Below, one piece after another: positions 6,205-11,621 of a stretch of 11,621 nucleotides of DNA (positions are counted from its first letter, which is position 1; every line of letters starts with the position of its first letter). The position numbers and the translations under genes are program-made. The DNA is from SSSZ01 sp035345935. GTDB taxonomy: Bacteria; Pseudomonadota; Gammaproteobacteria; Burkholderiales; Rhodocyclaceae. The DNA is taken from assembly GCA_035345935.1 (NCBI GenBank), contig DAORDK010000100.1, forward strand, positions 1 to 11,621, in the 5' to 3' direction. The notes under the pieces are model-generated. The model searched no databases, was not told where the DNA came from, and saw only the letters and a program-made list of their open reading frames with translations.

Positions 6205-7016
6205 ACGCCAAGGCTGGGAGCGCGGGAAGCGACATCCTTGATCGAATTCTCGCGACCAAGCGTGAGGAAGTCGCGGCGGCTCGCCAGACCAAGGCATTGG
6301 ACGTCGTCAAGGTGGAGGCGGAAATTCAGGCTCCCGCCAGAGATTTCGTTGGCGGTCTGAGATCCAGAATCGAAGCGGGCCGGCCCGCGGTCATCGCTGA
6401 AATCAAGAAGGCCAGTCCATCCAAGGGCGTCATCCGCCCCGACTTCCGGCCGGCGGAAATCGCCGCAAGCTACGCTGCCCACGGCGCTGCCTGCCTCTCG
6501 GTCCTCACCGACGGGCCCTACTTCCAAGGGTGCCCGGACTACCTCCAGGCGGCCCGGGCTGCCTGTGCCTTGCCTGTCCTGCGCAAGGATTTCATGATCG
6601 ATCCCTATCAGGTGCACGAAGCCCGGGCTATGGGCGCCGATTGCATCCTGCTCATCGCCGCCGCCCTCCCCCTGACGGCGATGGAAGACCTGGAAGCGCT
6701 GGCCAGCGATTACGGGATGGCCGTTCTGGTCGAGGTTCACAACGGCGAAGAACTCGACCTGGCTTTGCGGCTGAAAACCCCCCTGGTCGGCATCAACAAC
6801 CGGAATCTACGCAGCTTCGAAGTCGCTCTGGACACCACTCTGGGACTCCTGGCGAGCATCCCCGAAGACCGCATCGTCGTCACCGAGAGCGGCATCCTGG
6901 CGGCGGAAGATGTGGCGCTGATGCGGAAAAATCGAGTCAATACCTTCCTGGTCGGTGAAGCCTTCATGCGGGCGGCCGATCCTGGCGTCGAACTGGAACG
7001 CCTCTTTTCCTGTTGA
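6201..7016 (+). CDS. trpC: Indole-3-glycerol phosphate synthase
   Basis: A 271-residue TIM-barrel enzyme that closes the ring of 1-(o-carboxyphenylamino)-1-deoxyribulose 5-phosphate to indole-3-glycerol phosphate. Catalytic segments are all present: AEIKKASPSKGVI (66-78, with E67 and K69), VLRKDFMIDPYQ (126-137, K129), LVEVHN (176-181, E178), GINNRNL (197-203) and VVTESGI (226-232, E229). It is monofunctional, without the TrpF domain fused in enterobacteria. It starts on the ATGA overlap with trpD, with GGAAG five bases upstream. It is the last trp gene here: trpF, trpB and trpA must lie elsewhere, as is common in betaproteobacteria. No strong terminator follows at once. Confidence 0.97.
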   Translation: MNAKAGSAGSDILDRILATKREEVAAARQTKALDVVKVEAEIQAPARDFVGGLRSRIEAGRPAVIAEIKKASPSKGVIRPDFRPAEIAASYAAHGAACLSVLTDGPYFQGCPDYLQAARAACALPVLRKDFMIDPYQVHEARAMGADCILLIAAALPLTAMEDLEALASDYGMAVLVEVHNGEELDLALRLKTPLVGINNRNLRSFEVALDTTLGLLASIPEDRIVVTESGILAAEDVALMRKNRVNTFLVGEAFMRAADPGVELERLFSC

Positions 7017-7229
7017 TCTGCGTGGGACGAGCGTTGCGTGCAGGGGCCAGGCAAGCGAATGTAAGCGGGTGTTGCAGAGCCGCAACAAGAGCCCAGAATT
7101 TTCTTCCCCAAGTTGACATGGAGATTGCTCCCCCGCCGGGCCCTTGGCAGAATGCCTCCAACTTCTCAATCCGAGAGGTAAAGCTAGTGTCTCCAGGGAC
7201 GCTAAAACTAACCACTAAGGAGTAATGCA
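7017..7229 (+). promoter_or_regulatory. trpC-porin gap with two dyads; porin leader
   Basis: TGTTGC-AGAGCC-GCAACA (7070-7087) is a 6-bp hairpin 53 bp past trpC. It is followed, after an 11-base gap, by TTTTCTT, a weak terminator candidate at best. ACTTCTC-AATCC-GAGAGGT (7161-7179, one G-U) is a 7-bp hairpin in what should be the porin leader. A perfect TTGACA occurs at 7113-7118, but no -10 sits at the right spacing, so the porin promoter remains unplaced. The porin ribosome binding site AAGGAG (7217-7222) is strong. Confidence 0.4.
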
Positions 7230-8318
7230 ATGCAAAAGAAACTGATCGCTCTGGCCATCGCCGGCCTGGCTTCCAGCGCTGCTTTCGCCGATTCCAACGT
7301 CACCATCTACGGTCTGATGGATTTCGGCTATGTCCGCACCAGCGGTAACGATGGCGGTCTCTCCGGCGCCAAGGGTACCAATCGTCTGGACAGCGGCGTC
7401 TCCGCCAGCAACCGCCTCGGCTTTAAGGGCGCTGAAGATCTGGGCAATGGTCTGAAGGCCATCTTCGAAAGCGAATTCGGCTTCTCCGGCGACCAGAGCA
7501 CCGGCCTGACCAGCGTTCGTCACGCCTACGTCGGCGTCACCGGTGGCTTCGGTACCGTCGTCGGTGGCCGTCTGGACGGCGTCCGCTACGGCATCTTCAA
7601 CAAGTACGACGCCTTTGCCGCTGGCACCGTCGGTAACTTCACCCAGATGACCGGTCAGGTTGACCGTGCCAACAGCGCCGTCGCCTACATCTCCCCGAAC
7701 TGGAGCGGCTTCTCCTTCGTCGGCGCCTACGCCACCAACATCGGTAGCCAAACCAACGCTCTCGGCCTGTCCGCAACGGAAACCAACGGCAACGACAACG
7801 ACGGCGAACTGTTCACCCTGATGGGCAACTATACCAACGGCCCGATCGACATCACCCTGGACTGGGAACGCGTCAGCTTCGACCAGTTCATGCTTGCTGG
7901 CGTCATCCCCCTGGATAAGGACACCGTCACCACCATCGCCGGTTCTTACGACTTCGGCGTGGTCAAGCTGCGTGCCCTGTGGGACAAGCAGAAGCTTGAC
8001 GGTCGCAGTGGTCTGGGTACCCTGGCCGACTGGCGTTCCTGGTTCATTTCCGCCACCGCTCCGGTGGGCGGCAACTTCCTCGTGAAGTTCACCTACGGCC
8101 GTACGGAAGACAAGAAGGTTTCCAGCGACACCGCCCGCAAGTGGGGTATCGGCGTGGATTACAACCTGTCCAAGCGCACCAAGCTGTACGCCGACTACGG
8201 TTCCATCAGCCAGGACAACAACTCCGCCATCGGCATCTCCTACGCTCCCAACACCAACGCCGGCGCTGGCCTTGGCGCGACCAAGGGCTTCGATATCGGT
8301 GTTCAGCACAAGTTCTAA
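7230..8318 (+). CDS. Gram-negative porin, outer-membrane channel protein
   Basis: A 362-residue general porin, expected to form 16-stranded beta-barrel trimers for small solutes. The signal peptide is MQKKLIALAIAGLASSAAFA, cleaved after AFA-20. The mature protein opens DSNVTIYGLMDFGYV, the usual first strand of betaproteobacterial porins (Porin_4/OmpC-like). Conserved segments include SASNRLGFKGAEDLGNGLKA and VRHAYVGVTGGFGTVVGGR. It ends in GVQHKF with a C-terminal Phe, as the BAM insertion signal requires. The start at 7230 has AAGGAG seven bases upstream. An ATG at 7225, five bases earlier, opens a six-residue out-of-frame ORF. Codon use is markedly biased to C-ending codons, as in highly expressed genes. 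Substrate selectivity cannot be read from sequence. It stands alone, ended by a strong terminator. Confidence 0.95.
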   Translation: MQKKLIALAIAGLASSAAFADSNVTIYGLMDFGYVRTSGNDGGLSGAKGTNRLDSGVSASNRLGFKGAEDLGNGLKAIFESEFGFSGDQSTGLTSVRHAYVGVTGGFGTVVGGRLDGVRYGIFNKYDAFAAGTVGNFTQMTGQVDRANSAVAYISPNWSGFSFVGAYATNIGSQTNALGLSATETNGNDNDGELFTLMGNYTNGPIDITLDWERVSFDQFMLAGVIPLDKDTVTTIAGSYDFGVVKLRALWDKQKLDGRSGLGTLADWRSWFISATAPVGGNFLVKFTYGRTEDKKVSSDTARKWGIGVDYNLSKRTKLYADYGSISQDNNSAIGISYAPNTNAGAGLGATKGFDIGVQHKF

Positions 8319-8341
8319 TTCAGGCTCGCCTGATCGAACTG

Positions 8342-8369
8342 AAAACGGACGCTACGGCGTCCGTTTTTT
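8342..8369 (+). terminator. Rho-independent terminator of the porin gene
   Basis: The stem ACGGACGC/GCGTCCGT (8345-8352 with 8357-8364) closes on the loop TACG. AAAA on the 5' side extends pairing into the run of six T (8364-8369). The C(UACG)G loop belongs to the very stable UNCG class. It lies 23 bases after the porin stop codon. Confidence 0.93.
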
Positions 8370-8423
8370 ATTGGTGCGACGCCAAAGCAAGGGCGCACTC
8401 TTGTCATCCGCTGCGGAACTCCC

Positions 8424-8459
8424 GGGCGGGCGGGGCGGCAGGCAGGGGCGATCGATCGC
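8424..8459. other. G-rich tract and 12-bp palindrome in the porin-proB gap
   Basis: The 180-bp gap between the porin terminator and the proB stop holds no convincing gene. It contains four G-runs on the plus strand (8424-8426, 8428-8430, 8432-8435, 8445-8448; loops of 1, 1 and 9 bases), which could form an imperfect G-quadruplex. Right next to it is the perfect palindrome GCGATCGATCGC (8448-8459). No function is assigned. Confidence 0.35.
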
Positions 8460-8495
8460 GGTTGCCCTTCGAGCGCCGATCACAAGATTGAAAGA

Positions 8496-8513
8496 CCGCG
8501 CAGCCTGCGCCGG
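8496..8513 (-). terminator. Weak candidate terminator after proB
   Basis: On the minus strand the stem GCGCA/TGCGC with a 3-nt loop (8498-8510), extended by GG/CC across one bulge, is followed by GGTCTTTC. It lies 37 bases after the proB stop. The T-run is short and interrupted, so the operon end may be Rho-dependent or further left. Confidence 0.28.
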
Positions 8514-8549
8514 AAGAGCCAGGTTGGCAGGATATCCCGGCGACTCCGG

Positions 8550-9668
8550 TCAGCTGACCAGGATCAGATTGTCCCGGTGGATGATTTCCGGCTCGTCGAC
8601 GTAACCGAGGATGTCCTCGATTTCCTGACTGGATTTGCGCGCAATCAGCCGGGTTTCTCCGCTGCCGTAGTTGGTGAGCCCGCGGGCGATTTCCTGCCCC
8701 TCGGGGCTGATGCACGCCACGGCGGCGCCGCGCTCGAAGTCGCCTTCGCTGGCGACGACACCGATGGGCAACAGACTGCGGCCAGCCCGCAGAGCGGCGA
8801 CGGCGCCGGCGTCGAGAAGTAGCCGACCGGCAGTCTGCAGATGATCGGCCAGCCACTGCTTGCGGGCGGCGAGCGGGGGCGTCTGGGAAACGAGCAGGGT
8901 TCCTACCGCTTCTCCCGCCGCCAGGCGCACCACCGCGTCGGCTTCCCGACCGCTCGCGATGGCGGTGTGGGCGCCGCTCCGCGCGGCCCGTTTGGCGGCA
9001 AGGACCTTGGTGATCATGCCGCCCTTGCCGATGGAGGTGCCGGCACCCCCGGCCATGGCTTCCAGGCGGGCATCCCCGGCAGCGGCTTCGTCGATCAGTG
9101 TGGCCCCTGGGTCCTTGCGCGGATCGGCGGTGTAGAGGCCCTGCTGGTCGGTGAGGATGATGAGGGCGTCGGCTTCGATGAGGTTGGCGACCAGGGCGCC
9201 CAGAGTGTCGTTGTCGCCGAATTTGATTTCGTCGGTCACGACGGTATCGTTTTCGTTGATGATGGGCACCACTCCAAGGGCCAGGAGGGTGGTGAGGGTC
9301 GAGCGGGCGTTCAGGTAGCGCTTGCGGTCGGCGAGGTCGTCATGGGTGAGCAGGACCTGGGCGGTATGCAATCCATAGCGGGTGAAGGCGCTTTCGTAGA
9401 CCTGGGCCAGTCCCATCTGGCCGACGGCCGCAGCCGCCTGCAGTTCGTGGACCGACTTGGGGCGCTTGGTCCAGCCCAGGCGCTGCATGCCACAGGCTAT
9501 GGCGCCGGACGAGACGAGGATCGCTTCCTTGCCCCGCTGTCTCAGTTGCGCGATTTGCCTTGCCCAGTCATCGATGGCGCTAAGATCGAGCCCGGCACCG
9601 TTGTTGGTGACCAGGGCGGAGCCGACCTTGACGACCAGGCGGCGGGCGGAGGCGAGACGGGTGCTCAT
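8550..9668 (-). CDS. proB: Glutamate 5-kinase
   Basis: A 372-residue enzyme that phosphorylates L-glutamate to glutamyl 5-phosphate, the first step of proline synthesis. The amino acid kinase domain (about 9-260) shows VVKVGSALV (12-20), VSSGAIACG (52-60), IINENDTV (136-143), FGDND (150-154), LTDQQGLYTADP (172-183) and GTSIGKGGMITK (210-221). A C-terminal PUA domain follows (about 278-358), ending GYVDEPEIIHRDNLILVS, so this is the full two-domain form seen in E. coli. The ATG overlaps the obgE stop (ATGA), with GAGG eight bases upstream, so it is translated in coupling with obgE. proA is not in the window. Proline feedback is expected from the family. Confidence 0.97.
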   Translation of the reverse strand: MSTRLASARRLVVKVGSALVTNNGAGLDLSAIDDWARQIAQLRQRGKEAILVSSGAIACGMQRLGWTKRPKSVHELQAAAAVGQMGLAQVYESAFTRYGLHTAQVLLTHDDLADRKRYLNARSTLTTLLALGVVPIINENDTVVTDEIKFGDNDTLGALVANLIEADALIILTDQQGLYTADPRKDPGATLIDEAAAGDARLEAMAGGAGTSIGKGGMITKVLAAKRAARSGAHTAIASGREADAVVRLAAGEAVGTLLVSQTPPLAARKQWLADHLQTAGRLLLDAGAVAALRAGRSLLPIGVVASEGDFERGAAVACISPEGQEIARGLTNYGSGETRLIARKSSQEIEDILGYVDEPEIIHRDNLILVS

Positions 9669-10747
9669 GCGAGGTCCTCGTTTTCGTCCGCAGCGTCGAG
9701 GTCGCTCGCGACATCCGGAAGCGGTGCCATCTGTTCGAGGGCCTCCTGGATCGCGTAGATCAGGGGCTTGGTGCCTTCTCCGCTGATCGCCGCGATGGGG
9801 AAATGGGGGCCGCTGTACTTGGAGGCTTTTTTATAAGCCTTGAGGAAGTCCTTGATCCGCTTTTCGCGCTCGTCCTCAGGAATGATGTCGAGCTTGTTGA
9901 GGACCAGCCAACGGGGTTTGGCGGCCAATTCGGGGTCGTGTTTCGCCAGTTCGCCGACGATGGCGACGGCATCGTGGACCGGATCGGCGTCCGGGTCCAT
10001 GGGGGCCAGATCCACAAGATGCAGGAGCAGGCGGGTACGCTGCAGATGTTTGAGGAAGCGGATGCCCAGGCCGGCGCCGTCGGCGGCGCCCTCAATGAGA
10101 CCGGGTACGTCGGCGACGACGAAGCTCTTGTTGGCATCGACCCGGACCACGCCAAGATTGGGGTGAAGGGTAGTGAAGGGGTAGTCGGCGACTTTCGGCC
10201 GAGCGGCGGAGATCGCGCGGATCAGGGTGCTTTTCCCCGCGTTGGGAAGGCCGAGAAGGCCGACGTCGGCGAGCACGCGCAGTTCGAGCGCCAGTTCGAA
10301 TTCCTCGCCGGCCTCGCCCTTGGTGCATTGGCGGGGCGAACGGTTGGTGCTCGATTTGAAATGGATATTGCCGAGGCCGCCCCTACCGCCCTTGGCGATC
10401 AGCACCGTCTTGTCGTGGTGGTCGAGGTCGGCGAGGACTGCATCGGTATTGAGATCCTTGATGACGGTACCGACCGGCATGCGCAGGGTGATGTCGTCGC
10501 CTCCGGCCCCATAGCAGTCCGATCCGCGGCCGTTCTCGCCGCGCTGGGCGAGGAATTTGCGGGTGTAGCGGTAATCGACCAGGGTATTGATGTTGCGGTC
10601 GGCAACGACGTAGATGCTGCCGCCGCGGCCCCCGTCGCCGCCATCCGGCCCGCCCATGGGGATGTACTTTTCGCGGCGGAAGGTCGCCACGCCGTTGCCG
10701 CCGTCGCCGGCTTTGACGTAGATCTTGGCTTCGTCGATGAACTTCAT
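9665..10747 (-). CDS. obgE: GTPase Obg/CgtA, ribosome assembly and stress factor
   Basis: A 360-residue essential GTPase that binds the 50S subunit during assembly and links it to the stringent response. The N-terminal glycine-rich Obg fold (1-158) is typical: MKFIDEAKIYVKAGDGGNG and GGPDGGDGGRGGS (32-44). The G domain (about 160-335) shows G1 GLPNAGKST (166-174), G2 FTT (191-193), G3 DVPG (213-216), G4 NKLD (284-287) and G5 ISGEG (321-325; a G replaces the common A of SA). The acidic tail DAADENEDLA is usual. The start is at 10747..10745; the frame stays open upstream to 10819, but that adds non-family sequence read through an inverted repeat. The ribosome binding site is weak (GAGA). It lies after rpmA, but a terminator and the repeat separate them, so it may have its own promoter. 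Confidence 0.98.
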   Translation of the reverse strand: MKFIDEAKIYVKAGDGGNGVATFRREKYIPMGGPDGGDGGRGGSIYVVADRNINTLVDYRYTRKFLAQRGENGRGSDCYGAGGDDITLRMPVGTVIKDLNTDAVLADLDHHDKTVLIAKGGRGGLGNIHFKSSTNRSPRQCTKGEAGEEFELALELRVLADVGLLGLPNAGKSTLIRAISAARPKVADYPFTTLHPNLGVVRVDANKSFVVADVPGLIEGAADGAGLGIRFLKHLQRTRLLLHLVDLAPMDPDADPVHDAVAIVGELAKHDPELAAKPRWLVLNKLDIIPEDEREKRIKDFLKAYKKASKYSGPHFPIAAISGEGTKPLIYAIQEALEQMAPLPDVASDLDAADENEDLA

Positions 10748-10759
10748 GGTGTTCTCTAG

Positions 10760-10777
10760 TGGCCTGAAAATTGGCCA
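10760..10777 (-). promoter_or_regulatory. Small hairpin in the obgE leader
   Basis: TGGCC/GGCCA (10760-10764 with 10773-10777) around an 8-nt loop forms a 5-bp stem 12 bases upstream of the obgE ATG, just before its weak ribosome binding site. It could affect access to the start, but the stem is short and may be chance. Confidence 0.25.
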
Positions 10778-10785
10778 AGGGGTCT

Positions 10786-10887
10786 GGGTTTGCGCATTCG
10801 CGGCGAGACGCGAAGGCAAGCCGAAAACAGTGTTGAGTTATACGGGGAGGCGCCGTTGACGAAGTATCGCCGCGAATGCGCAAACCC
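10786..10887. repeat. 102-bp element with perfect 21-bp terminal inverted repeats
   Basis: Positions 10786-10806 (beginning GGGTTTGCGCATTCG) are the exact reverse complement of 10867-10887 (ending CGAATGCGCAAACCC), around a 60-bp centre. Pairing extends three bases outward with one G-U. No target-site duplication is visible at the flanks (ggtct / ggaaa), and there is no ORF of note inside. It resembles a MITE or REPIN-like palindromic unit and, when transcribed, would form a long hairpin ahead of obgE. Whether copies exist elsewhere cannot be seen here. Confidence 0.75.
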
Positions 10888-10894
10888 GGAAACT

Positions 10895-10924
10895 AAAAAG
10901 CCCTATCCGGCGGATAGGGCTTTT
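10895..10924 (-). terminator. Rho-independent terminator after rpmA
   Basis: A 13-bp perfect stem (AAAAGCCCTATCC with GGATAGGGCTTTT, 10896-10908 and 10912-10924) around a 3-nt loop. Read on the minus strand it ends in TTTTT, 20 bases past the rpmA stop. The A/T-symmetric ends make it bidirectional in form. It lies between rpmA and obgE, so it would end or attenuate the rplU-rpmA transcript before obgE-proB. Confidence 0.93.
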
Positions 10925-10943
10925 GGGGTTCCGCCGGGCCGAT

Positions 10944-11207
10944 TTATTCGGCGGCGGGAACGATGTTGACCGTGCGACGGTTCTTGGCGCCCTTGACGGT
11001 GAACTGGACGGTGCCATCCTTCAGCGCGAACAGGGTATGGTCCTTGCCACAGCCGACATTCTCGCCGGGGTGGAACTCGGTACCGCGCTGGCGAACGAGG
11101 ATGTTGCCGGCGAGGACGAATTGACCGCCGTAGCGCTTGACGCCAAGACGTTTGGATTCTGAGTCGCGACCGTTGCGGGAACTGCCGCCTGCCTTTTTAT
11201 GTGCCAT
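10944..11207 (-). CDS. rpmA: 50S ribosomal protein L27
   Basis: An 87-residue basic ribosomal protein of full usual length, located by the peptidyl-transferase centre of the large subunit. The N-terminus MAHKKAGGSSRNGRDSESKR and the block GVKRYGGQFVLAGNILVRQRGT are diagnostic of L27, as is HPGENVGCGKDHTLFAL. The N-terminus begins directly at the mature-type sequence, without the cleaved extension found in Firmicutes. AAGGAG about eight bases before the ATG supports the start. It lies 22 bases after rplU and is cotranscribed with it; an intrinsic terminator follows 20 bases downstream. Confidence 0.99.
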   Translation of the reverse strand: MAHKKAGGSSRNGRDSESKRLGVKRYGGQFVLAGNILVRQRGTEFHPGENVGCGKDHTLFALKDGTVQFTVKGAKNRRTVNIVPAAE

Positions 11208-11229
11208 GTGATTGCTCCTTGCTCTCTAC

Positions 11230-11541
11230 TCAGGCGGCGATCGCTTCGATGCGCAGCTCGGTGTAGTTCTGGCGATGCCCCTGGTGTTTCTGGTAGTGCT
11301 TGCGACGGCGCATCTTGAAGATCTTGACCTTGTCGTGGCGGCCGTGGGAAACCACGGTGGCCTTGACCGACGCCCCGGCGACGAGGGGGGCGCCGACCTT
11401 CACGCTCTCGCCTTCGCCTACCATGAGGACCTGATCGAGGGTGACTTCTGCGCCAACTTCTGCCGGTATCTGTTCTACTTTAAGTTTTTGGCCGGCGGAC
11501 ACGCGATACTGCTTGCCCCCGGTTTTTACGACCGCATACAT
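11230..11541 (-). CDS. rplU: 50S ribosomal protein L21
   Basis: A 103-residue protein, the same length as E. coli L21. It binds 23S rRNA in the large subunit. It begins MYAVVKTGGKQYRVSAGQKL, the L21 signature, and carries the basic RNA-binding block KVKIFKMRRRKHYQKHQGHRQ (72-92), which includes the family pattern KxxxRKxYxxxxGHRQ. GGAG six bases before the ATG at 11541..11539 sets the start; the frame open to 11604 is rejected because it would run through the promoter. It is the first gene of a rplU-rpmA unit, with a strong promoter just upstream. Confidence 0.99.
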   Translation of the reverse strand: MYAVVKTGGKQYRVSAGQKLKVEQIPAEVGAEVTLDQVLMVGEGESVKVGAPLVAGASVKATVVSHGRHDKVKIFKMRRRKHYQKHQGHRQNYTELRIEAIAA

Positions 11542-11576
11542 GTTGGACTCCGAAAACGTGTTGCAAAGAACCGCGC

Positions 11577-11604
11577 ATTCTACACAATTTCCCAGGCGAG
11601 TCAA
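11577..11604 (-). promoter_or_regulatory. Sigma70-type promoter for rplU-rpmA
   Basis: On the minus strand TTGACT (11604..11599) is followed after 16 bp by TAGAAT (11582..11577); each hexamer matches consensus at 5 of 6. The start would fall near 11570, giving a leader of about 30 nt that includes the GGAG site. Strength and position fit a ribosomal protein operon. Confidence 0.8.
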
Positions 11605-11611
11605 AGCCTTG

Positions 11612-11620
11612 TGCTAGACT
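11612..11620 (+). promoter_or_regulatory. Possible extended -10 facing right, off the window edge
   Basis: TGCTAGACT on the plus strand fits an extended -10 (TGn plus a 4 of 6 hexamer), back to back with the rplU promoter. It would serve a divergent gene beyond the edge; in many proteobacteria that gene is the polyprenyl diphosphate synthase ispB. No -35 is seen. Confidence 0.25.
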
Positions 11621-11621
11621 T

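Noticed and set aside
7113..7118. Perfect TTGACA as the porin -35 box
   Set aside because: No -10-like hexamer lies 15-19 bp downstream; that stretch is CCCCGCCGGG-rich.
7215..8309. 364-codon ORF antisense to almost the whole porin gene
   Set aside because: It mirrors the porin codon by codon, has no ribosome binding site and gives a low-complexity V/G/D/A-rich protein with no family signature. Strong codon bias of the porin removes stops from this frame.
8841..10759. Two long plus-strand ORFs (305 and 318 codons) opposite proB and obgE
   Set aside because: Both are mirror frames of intact, unmistakable genes and carry no motif of their own.
10748..10819. Upstream extension of obgE to the ATG at 10819
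   Set aside because: The extra 24 residues read through one arm of the inverted repeat, and Obg proteins begin at MKFIDEA.
1..11621. Search for CRISPR arrays, tRNA genes, insertion sequences, toxin-antitoxin pairs or defence genes
   Set aside because: No regularly spaced repeats, no tRNA-like cloverleaf and no transposase or defence motifs were seen on either strand; apart from the short inverted-repeat element, the window is housekeeping genes.

Overview
The window is GC-rich chromosomal DNA of housekeeping type. Three things suggest a betaproteobacterium, most likely Rhodocyclales-like: the gene order apaG / rpe-gph-trpE-trpG-trpD-trpC, the order rplU-rpmA-obgE-proB, and a trimeric Gram-negative porin with a beta-type signal peptide and a terminal Phe. 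The order-level assignment is inference from gene content and order; no database search was possible.

Left part (1-1535): the first 17 codons of a probable FeoA-type protein run off the left edge on the minus strand. After a non-coding stretch comes a small OsmB-like glycine-zipper lipoprotein on the plus strand. Its 3' end overlaps a convergent SAM-dependent methyltransferase, which is itself coupled to apaG on the minus strand through a TTGA overlap.

Centre (1566-7016): apaG and rpe diverge, with only 30 bp between their start codons. rpe and gph (ribulose-phosphate epimerase, phosphoglycolate phosphatase) are followed by trpE, trpG, trpD and trpC. These four make anthranilate from chorismate and carry it to indole-3-glycerol phosphate. 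trpG-trpD and trpD-trpC overlap by ATGA. A 162-bp gap separates gph from trpE. It holds an unlisted 26-codon ORF with two Trp codons near its end (SWRLWRS) among overlapping GC-rich hairpins, a good candidate for a trp leader peptide with attenuation-like control. trpF, trpB and trpA are not in the window.

Right part (7017-11621): a strongly translated-looking porin gene stands alone and ends at a textbook terminator. On the minus strand, reading leftward from the right edge, are a strong sigma70-type promoter, rplU, rpmA, an intrinsic terminator, a 102-bp element bounded by perfect 21-bp inverted repeats, obgE and proB (ATGA overlap).

I see no new enzymatic or defence system, no tRNA or rRNA gene, no CRISPR array and no transposase. 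The observations most worth following are the candidate trp leader (2953-3058) and the inverted-repeat element between rpmA and obgE (10786-10887).
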